Below, piece by piece: positions 12,774 to 13,258 of a DNA stretch of 13,258 nt. The notes beneath the pieces were generated by a model that searched no databases, was not told the DNA's origin, and worked only from the letters and a program-made list of their open reading frames with translations. Source of the DNA: DASZGI01 sp035938995 (GTDB lineage: Bacteria; Actinomycetota; Actinomycetes; Streptomycetales; Catenulisporaceae); assembly GCF_035938995.1 (NCBI RefSeq), contig NZ_DASZGI010000131.1:1-13258 (forward strand). Direction: 5' to 3'. A program made the position numbers and the translations under genes. The number at the start of each line of letters is the position of its first letter. Position 1 is the stretch's first letter.

Positions 12774-13258
12774 ATGGAACAACAACCACGCAGGCGGCTC
12801 GACCACCTCGACGTGCTCCTGATCCGGGCCCTTGCGCAGAACCCGCGGGCCGGATTCCTGGAGCTGTCGCGCATCACCAAGGTCTCGCGGGCCACGGTCC
12901 AGGCGCGGATTCAACGGCTCGAGGCCGAGGGGGTCATCTGCGGGCACGGACCCGATGTGGATCTCGCCGCCGCCGGGTACCCGGTCCTCGCCTTCGTCAG
13001 CCTGGAGATCGCGCAGGGACGGCTGGACGAGATCGCGGCGGAGCTCGAAAAGCTGCCCGAAGTGCTGGAGGCGCACGCCACGACCGGGCTGAGCGATGTG
13101 CACTGCCGGGTGGCCGCGACCTCCAACGAAGGGCTTCAGGAGACGCTGCTGCGGATCAACCGGATAGCGGCCGTGGCCCGGTCCACCAGTGTCATAGCCC
13201 TGTCGCCGATCGTCGCGCCGCGCTACCTGCCGCTGCTGGACTCCGAGCAGCGCGAACG
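12774..13258 (+). CDS. AsnC/Lrp-family transcriptional regulator, 3' end beyond the window
   Basis: The frame starts at ATG 12774 with GGGAG (12761-12765) 8 bases upstream and stays open to the right edge (161 complete codons seen). Residues about 8-55 form the winged helix-turn-helix: LDHLDVLLIRALAQNPRAG, then LSRITKVSRATVQARIQRLEAEGVI, the classic AsnC recognition helix and wing. Residues about 67-145 match the ligand-binding RAM domain (YPVLAFVSLEIAQG, EVLEAHATTGLSDVHCRVAA, INRIAAVARSTSVIAL). Family members form octamers and respond to amino acids. Divergence from hpd and a shared promoter region suggest it controls tyrosine/homogentisate catabolism, perhaps sensing tyrosine or a pathway intermediate. 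That role is inferred from position. Most of the expected length (about 150-165 residues) is present. Confidence 0.93.
   Translation, partial: MEQQPRRRLDHLDVLLIRALAQNPRAGFLELSRITKVSRATVQARIQRLEAEGVICGHGPDVDLAAAGYPVLAFVSLEIAQGRLDEIAAELEKLPEVLEAHATTGLSDVHCRVAATSNEGLQETLLRINRIAAVARSTSVIALSPIVAPRYLPLLDSEQRE

Noticed and set aside
1..13258. CRISPR arrays, tRNA or rRNA genes, complete insertion sequences, phage genes.
   Set aside because: I looked for regularly spaced repeats, tRNA-like cloverleaf ends and transposase or integrase motifs and saw none. The only mobile-type element is the non-coding 161-bp foldback unit.

Overview
The window is GC-rich DNA (roughly 70% G+C by eye, strong G/C bias at third codon positions) from an actinomycete, most likely a soil-dwelling mycelial one. 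The evidence is the codon use, the PF04672-type SAM methyltransferase (a family largely confined to Actinobacteria), secreted multidomain glycoside hydrolases with ricin-type and discoidin-type modules, and GTG starts. The genus cannot be fixed from the sequence alone.

Left part (1-864): the 3' end of a small zincin-type metalloprotease gene, then a class I SAM methyltransferase, both on +. Middle part (865-5800): two convergent secreted glycoside hydrolases, a GH20 beta-N-acetylhexosaminidase (+, 1303-2934) and a GH16 beta-1,3-glucanase-like enzyme carrying a ricin-B module, an Ig-like module and two discoidin modules (-, 3175-5613). Chitin plus beta-1,3-glucan suggests fungal cell wall turnover. 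A strong hairpin terminator (3113-3141) lies between the two 3' ends. The GH16 gene has a good promoter with a LacI-type palindrome just downstream of the -10. The same palindrome core recurs 11 bp after the GH20 stop codon, which is odd.

The segment 5779-6187 is a gene-free, G-rich region with diverged direct repeats and palindromes. It is followed by a PF04672 methyltransferase (6188-7015) and a truncated SRPBCC-domain gene remnant (7033-7167).

Right part (7199-13258): a tyrosine/homogentisate catabolic cluster on the - strand, in transcription order 4-hydroxyphenylpyruvate dioxygenase (hpd), homogentisate 1,2-dioxygenase (hmgA), an uncharacterised 284-residue protein whose GTG start overlaps the hmgA stop, a 161-bp foldback MITE-like element, fumarylacetoacetase (fahA) and an RraA/HMG-aldolase-like gene. 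An AsnC/Lrp-family regulator diverges from hpd, and the two promoters share an overlapping -35 region. No maleylacetoacetate isomerase gene is visible. The uncharacterised protein, and less likely the RraA-like protein, are therefore candidates for an unrecognised step or accessory function in this pathway. This is the best lead in the window for something undescribed.
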